Below, in pieces: positions 18,581 to 27,869 of a DNA stretch of 64,000 nucleotides. Position 1 is the first letter of the stretch; each line of letters begins with the position of its first letter. The notes beneath the pieces were generated by a model. It was not told the DNA's origin. It saw only the letters and a program-made list of their open reading frames with translations, and made no database searches. The DNA lies in the NCBI GenBank assembly GCA_050299855.1, contig JBNKWQ010000008.1:42759-106758 (forward strand), given 5' to 3'. The translations under genes were made by a program, and so were the position numbers. The stretch is from Hahella sp050299855 (GTDB lineage: Bacteria > Pseudomonadota > Gammaproteobacteria > Pseudomonadales > Oleiphilaceae).

Positions 18581-18613
18581 GATAAAAAAGCACCCAAGGG
18601 GTGCTTTTTTATC
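18581..18613. terminator. Bidirectional rho-independent terminator
   Basis: GATAAAAAAGCACCC at 18581-18595 pairs with GGGTGCTTTTTTATC at 18599-18613 over 15 bases with a 3-base loop. The A-run and T-run on either side make it work in both directions, between the convergent DAHP synthase and cysG genes. Confidence 0.93.
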
Positions 18614-18669
18614 TGCTCTTTATCAGCAAGCATCATTGCCATTTGGTTCTATTTTCCGGTCCGAACCAT

Positions 18670-20094
18670 CTACTTCATCCAATTGAGTTTCTCCCGCAAT
18701 TGAACCACATCACCAATAATAATAATGGTCGGTCCGTGAACTTCTGAAGATGCCACTTTTTCTGCGATATTCTCCAAAGTGCCTGTCAGCACATGCTGGT
18801 CCGGCAAAGTGCCACGGGATACCAGCGCCACAGGCATATTCTTGCGCATGCCATGAGCCATCAGTTGGCTGACAATTCGTGGCAGCCCAACCAACCCCAT
18901 ATAGAAAACCAATGTCTGGTGCTCATGAACAAACTCATGCCAGGCCAGGTCGTTGCTATCGTCTTTGAGATGACCTGTAACAAAGCGCACGGACTGGGAA
19001 TAATCGCGATGGGTAAGAGGAATCCCAGAATAGGACGCGCAGCCTGCCGCTGCAGTAATGCCCGGTACTACCTGAAATGGGACTCCCGCTTCAGCAAGCT
19101 GATCTATTTCTTCTCCACCGCGCCCAAAAATGAACGGATCGCCACCTTTTAACCGCAATACCCGATTGCCCTGCTGTGCTAAGGTTACCAGCAGCTGATT
19201 AATCTCGCCCTGAGGCACCGTATGATTGGAGCGGGCTTTGCCCACATTGATTCGCTTGGCGTCTCTTCTGACCAGATCTAGAATTTGAGGTGATACAAGG
19301 CGGTCGAAAAGAACCACATCAGCCTGGCGCATCAGACGCAGCGCCCGAAAGGTCAACAGATCTGGATCTCCCGGGCCTGCACCAACAAGATAAACCTCGC
19401 CTTGAGCCGAGAGTGATTCACTGGCATCCAGTGCGGCTTTCAACATTTCTTCGGCTTTAGCTTCACGGCCGGCATAAACGAGATCAGCAACAGCACCTTC
19501 AAGCGTGGTTTCCCAAAAACGACGGCGTTGATTGATATGCTTGAGTTTGGCTTTTACTTCATCACGAAACCTGGCCGCCAGCGAGGCCAAACGCCCCACA
19601 CCATGAGGTATCGTTGCCTCTAACCGATTGCGAAGCAGACGGGTTAATACGGGTGCTCCCCCGCTACTACTTACAGAAACCAGAATGGGGTGTCGGTCAA
19701 TAATGGAAGGGAATATAAAATTGCTTAACTCAGGGTGCTCCACGACATTTACCGGCAGCACTTTGTCCTTGCATTGTTTGGCAATTAACTCATTTTGCGA
19801 AACATCACCTGTAGCAGCGACAACCAGAGCGACTTTATTCAGAAACTCGTCTTTGTAGGAATCCCCAAGCCGGTTCACCTGGCTGCCAAGCTCCTGACTA
19901 GCTGGCGAATCCTGAGCCGCAACCAATGAAACCTGAGCCCCTGCTTTGATTAATAACTCGGCTTTTCTTGCTGCCTGATCGGTACCACCAACAACCAGGC
20001 AGGTTTGATTTCTGATATCCAGAGCAACAGGAAGAAAGTCCCATTGCCCTGCAGTATTTTTTTCTGGCTTATCACCAGTCAGCTGATCACTCAC
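18670..20094 (-). CDS. cysG: Siroheme synthase CysG (methyltransferase, dehydrogenase and ferrochelatase)
   Basis: 474 residues, full-length fusion. The N-terminal part binds NAD (CLVVGGTDQAARKAELLIKA near residue 33) and makes and ferrochelates sirohydrochlorin. The C-terminal part, from about residue 230, is the uroporphyrinogen-III C-methyltransferase: VYLVGAGPGDPDLLTFRAL, then RLKGGDPFIFGRGGEEI and GITAAAGCASYSGIPLTHRD. Siroheme is the cofactor of sulfite and nitrite reductases. It is the last gene of the ftsK-to-cysG run, 27 bp after serS. Confidence 0.96.
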   Translation of the reverse strand: MSDQLTGDKPEKNTAGQWDFLPVALDIRNQTCLVVGGTDQAARKAELLIKAGAQVSLVAAQDSPASQELGSQVNRLGDSYKDEFLNKVALVVAATGDVSQNELIAKQCKDKVLPVNVVEHPELSNFIFPSIIDRHPILVSVSSSGGAPVLTRLLRNRLEATIPHGVGRLASLAARFRDEVKAKLKHINQRRRFWETTLEGAVADLVYAGREAKAEEMLKAALDASESLSAQGEVYLVGAGPGDPDLLTFRALRLMRQADVVLFDRLVSPQILDLVRRDAKRINVGKARSNHTVPQGEINQLLVTLAQQGNRVLRLKGGDPFIFGRGGEEIDQLAEAGVPFQVVPGITAAAGCASYSGIPLTHRDYSQSVRFVTGHLKDDSNDLAWHEFVHEHQTLVFYMGLVGLPRIVSQLMAHGMRKNMPVALVSRGTLPDQHVLTGTLENIAEKVASSEVHGPTIIIIGDVVQLREKLNWMK

Positions 20095-20121
20095 TTGGCT
20101 TCAGTGCTCCCCGAGACTGTA

Positions 20122-21405
20122 TTAGGAACGGGGTGTCAAAACCTCGATACCACCCATGTAAGGCTTTAGGACCTGAGGAACTCGTATACTGCCGTCTGCC
20201 TGCTGATAATTCTCCATAACAGCCAACAGTGTACGCCCGACAGCCAAGCCGGATCCATTCAGGGTGTGTACTAGCTCCGGTTTTCCAGTAGCCGGATTAC
20301 GCCATCTCGCCTGCATACGACGCGCCTGGAAATCGCGACAGTTGCTACATGAGGAAATTTCGCGATATTTAGCCTGGCCGGGTAGCCACACCTCTAAGTC
20401 ATAGGTTTTCGCGGCAGAGAAGCCGAGATCTCCTCCACAAAGGGCAACGACACGGTAAGGTAACTCCAACTTCTGGAGAATTTTCTCGGCATTGGCGGTT
20501 AACTCTTCCAGCTCAGCGGCAGACGAACTAGGGTCAACGATATGAACCAACTCGACCTTTTCAAACTGATGCTGGCGAATCATTCCCCGAACGTCGCGAC
20601 CGTAGCTACCGGCTTCACTACGGAAACATGGAGTATGGCTGACAAACTTTAAGGGCAGATCTTTAGCTTCCTGAATAGAATCTCGAACCAGATTGGTAAC
20701 AGGAACTTCAGCGGTAGGAATCAAAAAGAAGTCATGGTCGCCGGGAACCTTAAACAGATCTTCTTCGAATTTGGGTAATTGACCGGTGCCTTGCAATGCT
20801 TCGGCATGCACCAGATAAGGCACCATAACCTCTTGATAACCGTTTTCCTGGGTGTGTGTGTCCAACATAAACTGAGCCAGAGCTCGGTGCAGGCGGGCCA
20901 AGCCGCTGTGCATGGTGACAAAACGTGAGCCACTGATCTTGGCAGCCTGATTGAAATCCAGCAGCCCTAAACTCTCGCCCAGATCAACATGATCCCTGGC
21001 CTCAAAGTCGAAGGTCCTGGCTTCACCCCATACCCGCACTTCTACATTTTCTTCTTCGCTGTTGCCTTCCGGCACATCACCATCAGGTATATTTGGAATA
21101 CCCATCAAGATTGCATCAAGAGCAGTCTGGATTTCAGTGAGCTGATCCTTAGCCTGGCCAAGGCCGTCGCCGATGGCTGCCATCTCGTCCAGCAAGGGTT
21201 GAATATCCTCACCGGAAGCCTTGAGCTTACCAATATTTTTAGACTTGCTATTACGTTCGCTCTGCAGTTCTTCCGTACGCATCTGAACGGATTTGCGCTG
21301 TTCTTCCAGCGCCTGAAAAGCCTCAATATCCAGGTTGTATTTTTTTGTCTTGAGTTGTTTGGCAATGGCTTCGAGATCAGTACGAAGAAGTTTAGGGTCG
21401 AGCAT
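20122..21405 (-). CDS. serS: Seryl-tRNA synthetase
   Basis: 427 residues. An N-terminal antiparallel coiled coil at about residues 30-110 binds the long variable arm of tRNA-Ser. The class II catalytic core shows motif 2 in FRSEAGSYGRDVRGMIRQHQF and motif 3 in NGSGLAVGRTLLAVMENYQ. It charges tRNA-Ser with serine. It sits between crcB and cysG on the minus strand, with 74 bp to crcB, as in Pseudomonas-type genomes. Confidence 0.97.
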   Translation of the reverse strand: MLDPKLLRTDLEAIAKQLKTKKYNLDIEAFQALEEQRKSVQMRTEELQSERNSKSKNIGKLKASGEDIQPLLDEMAAIGDGLGQAKDQLTEIQTALDAILMGIPNIPDGDVPEGNSEEENVEVRVWGEARTFDFEARDHVDLGESLGLLDFNQAAKISGSRFVTMHSGLARLHRALAQFMLDTHTQENGYQEVMVPYLVHAEALQGTGQLPKFEEDLFKVPGDHDFFLIPTAEVPVTNLVRDSIQEAKDLPLKFVSHTPCFRSEAGSYGRDVRGMIRQHQFEKVELVHIVDPSSSAAELEELTANAEKILQKLELPYRVVALCGGDLGFSAAKTYDLEVWLPGQAKYREISSCSNCRDFQARRMQARWRNPATGKPELVHTLNGSGLAVGRTLLAVMENYQQADGSIRVPQVLKPYMGGIEVLTPRS

Positions 21406-21479
21406 GAAGAATTCCGGTTGAATTAGTAAGTTTGAAGATCAGCTGGTAATTATTGGCTTTGCTTGCCCTAACCAGACGG

Positions 21480-21866
21480 TTAGATCAGCGCACGGGTGAG
21501 CGTTATCGCCAGCCCGGCCGCAAAGACACATAGTATAACGCTCATCAGAATATAGACAAAAGCAGAGATCAATTGACCGTGTTCAAAGAAGCTGAAGACC
21601 TCAAGAGAAAATGTGGAAAAAGTGGTAAAGGCACCTAAAAAACCTACCATGATTAGGGATCTTAGTTCGGCATGACCTTGCAGTCTCTCAAGGACATAAA
21701 CATAGGCGACACCCAACAGGAAAGATCCCAGCAGGTTAACCGCCAACGTACCCCAGGGAAAACGACTACCGAAGGTGTTGGTTACCAGAGCTACAACAAG
21801 GTAACGCCCTATGGCACCCGCTGCACCACCGGCCCCGACAATTAGTAGGTGTGAAAGATTAACCAT
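21480..21866 (-). CDS. crcB: Fluoride channel CrcB (Fluc)
   Basis: 128 residues with four membrane helices, the usual size. Conserved features are GAGGAAGAIGRYLV near residue 10, FPWGTLAVNLLGSFLLGV near 39-56 and GFLGAFTTFSTFSLE near 75, which line the fluoride pore. The protein acts as a dual-topology dimer exporting fluoride. It starts 3 bp after the rarA stop, so it is co-transcribed with it. I saw no fluoride riboswitch in front of it. Confidence 0.95.
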   Translation of the reverse strand: MVNLSHLLIVGAGGAAGAIGRYLVVALVTNTFGSRFPWGTLAVNLLGSFLLGVAYVYVLERLQGHAELRSLIMVGFLGAFTTFSTFSLEVFSFFEHGQLISAFVYILMSVILCVFAAGLAITLTRALI

Positions 21867-21869
21867 GGA

Positions 21870-23252
21870 TTACCTGGATCGTCCCGTTGAATCAGTTTTG
21901 CTGGTATGTTCCGCCTGTTCGTTTTGTGCCTTCAAATCCAATGCTTTTAGACGTTCCAGTTTTTCGGCAATTTTTATTTCGAGCCCTCTGGGAACAGGCT
22001 CGTACAGGGTAACAGGCGTCAGTTGCTCTGGAAAATAATTTTCACCAGCGGCATAGGCGTCAGGCTCATCATGGGCATAACGGTAGGCTTTACCGTAGCC
22101 CAGCTCCTTCATTAATTTGGTTGGAGCATTTCTTATATGTACCGGCACGGGATAATCAGGAGTTTCCTTTACCAGTTCCCTCACGGCATTGTATGCCTTG
22201 TAGACCGCATTACTTTTGGGAGCTGCTGCGAGATAGGTAATCGCCTGAGCCACCGCCAATTCACCTTCGGGACTGCCGAGCCGTTCTTGCACATCCCAGG
22301 CTGCCATCGCCAAATGCAAGGCTCGCGGGTCAGCGTTGCCTACCTCTTCACTGGCCATGCGAACGACTCTACGCGCAATATAAAGTGGGTCGCAGCCGCC
22401 ATCCAACATCCGTGCAAACCAATAGAGTGCCCCATCTGGACTGGAGCCACGAACGGATTTATGCAACGCCGAAATCTGATCGTAAAAAACATCACCGCCC
22501 TTGTCGAAACGTTTCAATGACATCTGGGTAACTTCTGCCAACATAGTCTCGGTCAAACTACCTTCCCCGTTTGGGGTGTCGGCCAGATCAGTCATTGTTT
22601 CAATTAGGTTAAGAGCCTGGCGAGCATCGCCATCAGCCACTAATGCAATTTTTTCCAATAATTCATCATCAACCAACCACCGTACCTTCCCAAGACCACG
22701 ATCCGCATCGTTGAGCGCTGTCTTCAATAAATTAACCAGCGCTTCGGGTTGAATCGACTTCAGTAAATAAACCCGAGCCCGGGATAATAAAGCGTTATTA
22801 AGTTCAAATGAGGGGTTTTCGGTGGTTGCGCCGACAAAGATAAAATCGCCATCTTCCACATATGGCAGAAAAGCATCCTGCTGCGCCTTATTGAAGCGAT
22901 GCACTTCGTCCACGAAGACGATAGATCGTTTGCCTGCCTGCCGGTTTTTCTGGGCCAGTTCACCGGTTTGGCGTATATCTTTCACGCCATGCAGAACGGC
23001 AGATAGCGTCATATATTCCGCCCCGGTAGTGGAGGCAATAAGTCGCGCCAGGGTCGTTTTACCGACTCCTGGCGGCCCCCACAGTATCATGGAGTGAAGG
23101 CTGTCTTTCTCCAGCGCCGTTCGTAATGGCCTGCCGGCCCCCAGCAGATGTTCCTGACCGATGTATTCATTCAGGGTTCTAGGCCGAAGTCTGGCAGCAA
23201 GCGGCGCCATGGTTCCAGCTTGTTTATCATCCTCAAACAGGTTGAGACTCAC
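21870..23252 (-). CDS. rarA: Replication-associated recombination protein A (MgsA/RarA AAA+ ATPase)
   Basis: 460 residues. Walker A GPPGVGKTTLARL near residue 57, Walker B IVFVDEVHRFNKAQQD near 110, sensor GATTENPSFELN and an arginine finger in ALLSRARVYLL identify the clamp-loader-like ATPase. The C-terminal tetramerisation region is present (RALHLAMAAWDVQERLGSPEG). It acts at stalled replication forks. It starts 3 bp after the lolA stop and is followed at 3 bp by crcB. Confidence 0.95.
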   Translation of the reverse strand: MSLNLFEDDKQAGTMAPLAARLRPRTLNEYIGQEHLLGAGRPLRTALEKDSLHSMILWGPPGVGKTTLARLIASTTGAEYMTLSAVLHGVKDIRQTGELAQKNRQAGKRSIVFVDEVHRFNKAQQDAFLPYVEDGDFIFVGATTENPSFELNNALLSRARVYLLKSIQPEALVNLLKTALNDADRGLGKVRWLVDDELLEKIALVADGDARQALNLIETMTDLADTPNGEGSLTETMLAEVTQMSLKRFDKGGDVFYDQISALHKSVRGSSPDGALYWFARMLDGGCDPLYIARRVVRMASEEVGNADPRALHLAMAAWDVQERLGSPEGELAVAQAITYLAAAPKSNAVYKAYNAVRELVKETPDYPVPVHIRNAPTKLMKELGYGKAYRYAHDEPDAYAAGENYFPEQLTPVTLYEPVPRGLEIKIAEKLERLKALDLKAQNEQAEHTSKTDSTGRSR

Positions 23253-23255
23253 AGC

Positions 23256-23891
23256 CTACTCCCGAATAACATCGATTCCGGGCGGTATTTCAAAATGGAA
23301 AGTCTTGGCTTCCATTTCTTTATTAACTTCCACATCTCTGAAGTAAAGTGTTGTCACCTGGCCAAGGGAATCTTTTAATTCCATGGTAGTTAACAAACCA
23401 TGTGTAAAGGCCAGCTGTAGTGTATCGAAAAGAGAGTCAACACCTTTGGGTTTGAGTACAAATATATGACTATCCGGATTACCAGTGTCTCTTGTAGCCA
23501 CTTCATATTCCCGATCAATCGTACTTACTTCACCGCTCAGCAATAAGGCAGGCGTATTCGATAATTGCTGAGATAATGTCTGAATGGTGACTTGCTCCAG
23601 ATCCGGGTCAAATAACCAAACTTTCTCACCATCGGTCACAATCGTTTGTTCCAACGGCGGCTGTGTATGCCAAAAAAACAAACCCGGGCGCTTGGCTTTC
23701 AGCTCACCGGTAACCTGCTGTAGAGTTTGGCCGGAAGCGGATACCAGAGTTTGCTCAAAGTCTGCCGACAGTGTTTCCACCGGCTTCAATAACCTGGTTA
23801 ATTCTTCAGCTCCCGTATCTGCCAGTACCGACCGACAACAGGCGCTTGAGCCAAGCAACAATAAAGTGGTCAACAATCCAACTAATTTCAT
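23256..23891 (-). CDS. lolA: Outer-membrane lipoprotein carrier protein LolA
   Basis: 211 residues from the ATG at 23891. A longer reading would begin inside ftsK, but only this start gives a proper signal peptide (MKLVGLLTTLLLLGSSACC...LADT). LolA shuttles lipoproteins through the periplasm from LolCDE to LolB. Family features are LSADFEQTLVSASGQTLQQV, RPGLFFWHTQPPLEQTIVTDG and VWLFDPDLEQVTI. The gene starts 4 bp after the ftsK stop codon, indicating one transcript. Confidence 0.95.
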   Translation of the reverse strand: MKLVGLLTTLLLLGSSACCRSVLADTGAEELTRLLKPVETLSADFEQTLVSASGQTLQQVTGELKAKRPGLFFWHTQPPLEQTIVTDGEKVWLFDPDLEQVTIQTLSQQLSNTPALLLSGEVSTIDREYEVATRDTGNPDSHIFVLKPKGVDSLFDTLQLAFTHGLLTTMELKDSLGQVTTLYFRDVEVNKEMEAKTFHFEIPPGIDVIRE

Positions 23892-23895
23892 GTAG

Positions 23896-26373
23896 TTAAT
23901 CCCTGGGAGGTGGAGGAGCCAGCACTTCTCTGGCACCGTTATGTCCGGCTGAGGTAACAACACCTGCGGCTTCCATTGCCTCTACAAGGTTGGCTGCACG
24001 GTTGTAACCAATTTTCAGGCGGCGTTGAACGGCTGAGATAGACGCACGGCGGCTTTCAGTCACAAAAGCAACTGCCTGGTCGAATAGTTCATCTTGCTCA
24101 GTACCGTTAGTATTTTCACCACCGCCACCATCCATGCTAGCAACATACTCGCTGTCAGTAGCACCACTTAGAATCTCTTCCAGATAATCTGGCTCGCCCC
24201 GTTTCTTCCAGTCACTGACCACAGCATGCACTTCTTCATCAGCCACAAAGGCACCATGAACCCGTATAGGAATACTGGTTCCCGGTGGCATATAAAGCAT
24301 GTCCCCGTGCCCGAGAAGCTGCTCTGCCCCACCTTGGTCAAGAATAGTCCTGGAATCAATCTTGGAAGACACCTGGAACGCAATTCGAGTAGGTACGTTT
24401 GCCTTAATCAGACCCGTAATAACATCCACAGATGGTCGTTGAGTCGCCAGAATCAGATGTATCCCTGCCGCACGCGCTTTCTGCGCGATACGGGCAATAA
24501 GCTCTTCCACCTTTTTACCGACAATCATCATCATGTCGGCAAACTCATCAACGACCACTACAATAAACGGCAGAGTATGTAAATCAGGCGCTTCATCATC
24601 CAACGGATGATCCGCAGGCTTCCACAAAGGATCCTTGATGGGCTCGCCAGCGTCCTCCGCATCTTTCACCTTTTTGTTATAGCCGGTAATATTTCTGACA
24701 CCCAACGAAGCCATAAGGCGATACCGCCGCTCCATTTCCCCAACACACCAGCGCAGAGCGTTGGCGGCTTCTTTCATATCTGTAACCACTGGAGTTAGCA
24801 AATGGGGAATGCCGTCGTAAATGGAAAGTTCCAGCATTTTAGGGTCAATCATGATCAGTCGCAGTTCTTCAGGCGTAGCCTTGAACAACATACTGAGCAA
24901 CATGGCATTAACACCTACGGATTTACCTGATCCGGTCGTACCCGCTACTAGCAGGTGTGGCATCTTGCCCAAATTCTCGACCACCGGGTTACCGGCAATA
25001 TCATTCCCTAAGGCCAGTGACAGCGGCGAATGGGAATTGTCATATTCGCTGGAAGAAATCACCTCGCGTAACCGAACCATTTCCCGATTTTCGTTAGGAA
25101 TTTCAATACCCACGACCGATTTACCGGGAATAACTTCAACCACCCGAACACTGATAACCGCAAGCGAACGAGCAAGGTCCTTAGCCAGGTTACTAATCCT
25201 ACTGACCTTTACCCCTGCTGCGGGCTGAATTTCAAATCGTGTAATTACCGGCCCAGGATTAACTTCTACCACTTCAGCAATAACGCCGAAATCTGCCAGT
25301 TTGGTTTCCAGCAATCCTGACAGGTTCTCCAGCATTTCTTTGGAAAATCCACCCTTTTTATGCGGGTCAGGCGCGTCTAACAAGGTAAAGGGAGGGAGAG
25401 GGCCCTCTGTAAAACTAAACAGAGAGGGCTGGGAGTCTTTCTTTGCGCGCTTGCTTTCACCACTATTTTTCTTCTGAAAAGGTGAAATCTTAATTTTCTT
25501 TCCTTCCTCAGCGGAAACAGGAGCAGGGCCGGTAGCCATATCATTCAGTACAGGCACCTGATCTAAATCATCATTTTCAGTTTTTTTGAAACTAAGCAGC
25601 TTCTTTCTTGGCTTTCCTTCTTTGGGCTGCATTTTCTGCAATACAGGGGCCGAATTAAACCCTATCTTCGGCTCTTTACGGTCTTGAGCCTCCCTCTCTT
25701 CGCGAGCTTTGTTTCGGGCTGCGGCCTTGGCTTTCAAGGCATCCGCAGAACGGTCTGTCAGAGTTTGAAAAGCTTTGCCGATCCGACTGCAGACGATCAG
25801 AGTTTTACCACCGATCCAATCCATTATTTTGAGCCATGAAAGTCCAGTAGCCAGACTAAAGCCGATCAGCAACATCGCCACACAAATGAGAGTCGTTCCA
25901 ACCGTATTGAAGACTGATAGAGACCACCGTGAAACTTCACTACCCAGTATCCCCCCAGCATTCGGCGCCGAGCCGGCCACCGAATACATCGCCAGCAGGG
26001 CACAGCTGGAAGTCATCAAAATGAGCAACCCAAAAACTCTTAAACCAGTAATAGGCCAGTTTATAGGGCGTTTCTTATGTCGCTGTCGAAATAGCTGCAC
26101 TGTCTTGGCGGCGAACAAGAGTGGGAAGAGATAAGCCACATGGCCAAAAAAGTAGCGTAGAACGTCAGCTATCCAGGCTCCCACTGCACCGGCATAGTTG
26201 GCAACCTGAGAATGACGCCCGGTATTGGTCCAGCCCGGATCACTGGGGTCATATGAAAATAAAGCGATAACCAAATATGCAGCCAAAGTCAGACACAGGA
26301 TTAACGCCCCTTCCCTGATCCCCTGCTCGACATAGCGTTTGGTTCTGGTTTGATCTAATTGCTCTGCAGCCAT
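23896..26373 (-). CDS. ftsK: DNA translocase FtsK
   Basis: 825 residues. The first 200 residues carry about four membrane helices that place it in the septum. A lysine-rich, variable linker follows at about 210-320. The motor domain shows Walker A GTTGSGKSVGVNAM near 482, Walker B FIVVVVDEFADMMM near 600 and the ATQRPSVDVITGLIKANVPTRI segment. The C-terminal winged-helix gamma domain (ESRRASISAVQRRLKIGYNRA) recognises polarity sequences. It pumps chromosome ends and activates XerCD. It is the first gene of the lolA-rarA-crcB-serS-cysG run. Confidence 0.97.
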   Translation of the reverse strand: MAAEQLDQTRTKRYVEQGIREGALILCLTLAAYLVIALFSYDPSDPGWTNTGRHSQVANYAGAVGAWIADVLRYFFGHVAYLFPLLFAAKTVQLFRQRHKKRPINWPITGLRVFGLLILMTSSCALLAMYSVAGSAPNAGGILGSEVSRWSLSVFNTVGTTLICVAMLLIGFSLATGLSWLKIMDWIGGKTLIVCSRIGKAFQTLTDRSADALKAKAAARNKAREEREAQDRKEPKIGFNSAPVLQKMQPKEGKPRKKLLSFKKTENDDLDQVPVLNDMATGPAPVSAEEGKKIKISPFQKKNSGESKRAKKDSQPSLFSFTEGPLPPFTLLDAPDPHKKGGFSKEMLENLSGLLETKLADFGVIAEVVEVNPGPVITRFEIQPAAGVKVSRISNLAKDLARSLAVISVRVVEVIPGKSVVGIEIPNENREMVRLREVISSSEYDNSHSPLSLALGNDIAGNPVVENLGKMPHLLVAGTTGSGKSVGVNAMLLSMLFKATPEELRLIMIDPKMLELSIYDGIPHLLTPVVTDMKEAANALRWCVGEMERRYRLMASLGVRNITGYNKKVKDAEDAGEPIKDPLWKPADHPLDDEAPDLHTLPFIVVVVDEFADMMMIVGKKVEELIARIAQKARAAGIHLILATQRPSVDVITGLIKANVPTRIAFQVSSKIDSRTILDQGGAEQLLGHGDMLYMPPGTSIPIRVHGAFVADEEVHAVVSDWKKRGEPDYLEEILSGATDSEYVASMDGGGGENTNGTEQDELFDQAVAFVTESRRASISAVQRRLKIGYNRAANLVEAMEAAGVVTSAGHNGAREVLAPPPPRD

Positions 26374-26593
26374 ACTGTATTAATTGGCCCGAAGGTTTAC
26401 CTTTACGAATGGATTATTGGTCATCCGGAGTATTATAAAATGGCCCGGAATGAAGAGCGGACCGCTGCTGAATCAACCCTAGTGTACACAAGGCATCCAG
26501 TCAGTTGAACCAACAGCAGCAAAGACAGGCAAGGATTTACAATTAAAATTAAGTAACAAGTCTAATGCTTTGTTTTAAATGGTAATTATAGCA

Positions 26594-27814
26594 TCACAAA
26601 GTTATACCGGATGCACCTGAAAGTAAGTCACGCTTAATATCCTCAAGGTCTTCCAGGCCCACACATATTCTAATCAGGCTTTCCGATATACCCGCTCGCA
26701 TCTTCTCATCATCAGACAAGCGACCATGAGTGGTAGTGGCCGGATGTGTCATTGTGGTCTTGGTATCGCCAAGGTTAGCTGTGATGGAAATCCACTTAGT
26801 GTTATCAATCAGTTGCCAAGCCTGCTCACGGCCGCCCTTGACTTTAAATGACACTACACCACCAAAACCTTTTTGCTGTTTTGATGCCAGCTCATAAGCA
26901 GGATGCTCAGGCAAACCGCAATAATAGACCTGCTCAACCCAGGATTGAGTCTGCAGCCACTTGGCAAGCTCAAGGGCTTGTTCACAATGCGCCTTCATTC
27001 TGATAGGCAGGGTTTCCAGCCCTTTCAGGAATACCCAGGCGTTAAACGGGCTCATGGTAAAACCACCCGAGCGCATAAACACAAACACCTCTTCCACCAA
27101 AGCATTGGGACCGGCCACAGCACCACCAACACATCGCCCCTGGCCATCCAGGAACTTGGTAGCGGAATGAATTATGAGGTCTGCTCCTAATGACAGAGGT
27201 TTTTGCAAAACAGGCGTACAAAAGCAGTTATCCACTATCAATAGCGCATCGTTTGCATGGGCAAGATCAGCCAGTGCCTGGATATCAGCGACTTCATTAA
27301 GCGGATTAGAGGGTGTTTCCAGAAACAGGAAACGGGTATTGGGTTGCAGCGCTGAACGCCAGCTCTCCATATCTGTCAGGCTGACAAATGTGGTTTCCAC
27401 ACCAAATTTCTTCATGTATTTATCGAATACCACATGGGTGGTCCCGAAGACATTGCGCGAGCAAACAACATGATCGCCGGCTTTTAGAAGCGCCATACTA
27501 GTGGCAAGTATGGCTGCCATGCCGGATGAGGTACCGATGCAGCGTTCAGCCCCTTCCAGAGCCGCCAGCCGCTCTTCAAACATGTGGACAGTAGGATTGG
27601 TGAAGCGGCTGTATATATTTCCAGCCTCCTCACCACTGAACCTGGCAGCAGCTTCGGCAGCTGATTTGAAGACAAAACTGGAGGTTGGATAAAGTACTTC
27701 GCTGTGCTCTTGCTGGTGGGTTCTCATCTGCCCGGCACGAACCGCCATAGTGGCGTCATTCCACTCAACGTCTGCTGCGATCATTAGTTCCCGGGTTTCA
27801 GTATCTCTAGCCAT
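26594..27814 (-). CDS. metZ: O-succinylhomoserine sulfhydrylase
   Basis: 406 residues from the ATG at 27814. A 7-codon longer reading starts with TTG. It makes homocysteine directly from O-succinylhomoserine and sulfide, the Pseudomonas route to methionine. PLP-enzyme features are NIYSRFTNPTVHMFEERL, GTSSGMAAI, DNCFCTPVLQKPL and the PLP lysine in HSATKFLDGQGR near residue 205. It lies 55 bp after purF on the same strand, as in Pseudomonas. The closest alternatives, metB and metC, share the fold, but the gene context supports metZ. Confidence 0.93.
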   Translation of the reverse strand: MARDTETRELMIAADVEWNDATMAVRAGQMRTHQQEHSEVLYPTSSFVFKSAAEAAARFSGEEAGNIYSRFTNPTVHMFEERLAALEGAERCIGTSSGMAAILATSMALLKAGDHVVCSRNVFGTTHVVFDKYMKKFGVETTFVSLTDMESWRSALQPNTRFLFLETPSNPLNEVADIQALADLAHANDALLIVDNCFCTPVLQKPLSLGADLIIHSATKFLDGQGRCVGGAVAGPNALVEEVFVFMRSGGFTMSPFNAWVFLKGLETLPIRMKAHCEQALELAKWLQTQSWVEQVYYCGLPEHPAYELASKQQKGFGGVVSFKVKGGREQAWQLIDNTKWISITANLGDTKTTMTHPATTTHGRLSDDEKMRAGISESLIRICVGLEDLEDIKRDLLSGASGITL

Positions 27815-27869
27815 GCTGGCACCAACCTCTGACAATAGAACAGCCTTTGCTGCCCCTACAAATTAAAAA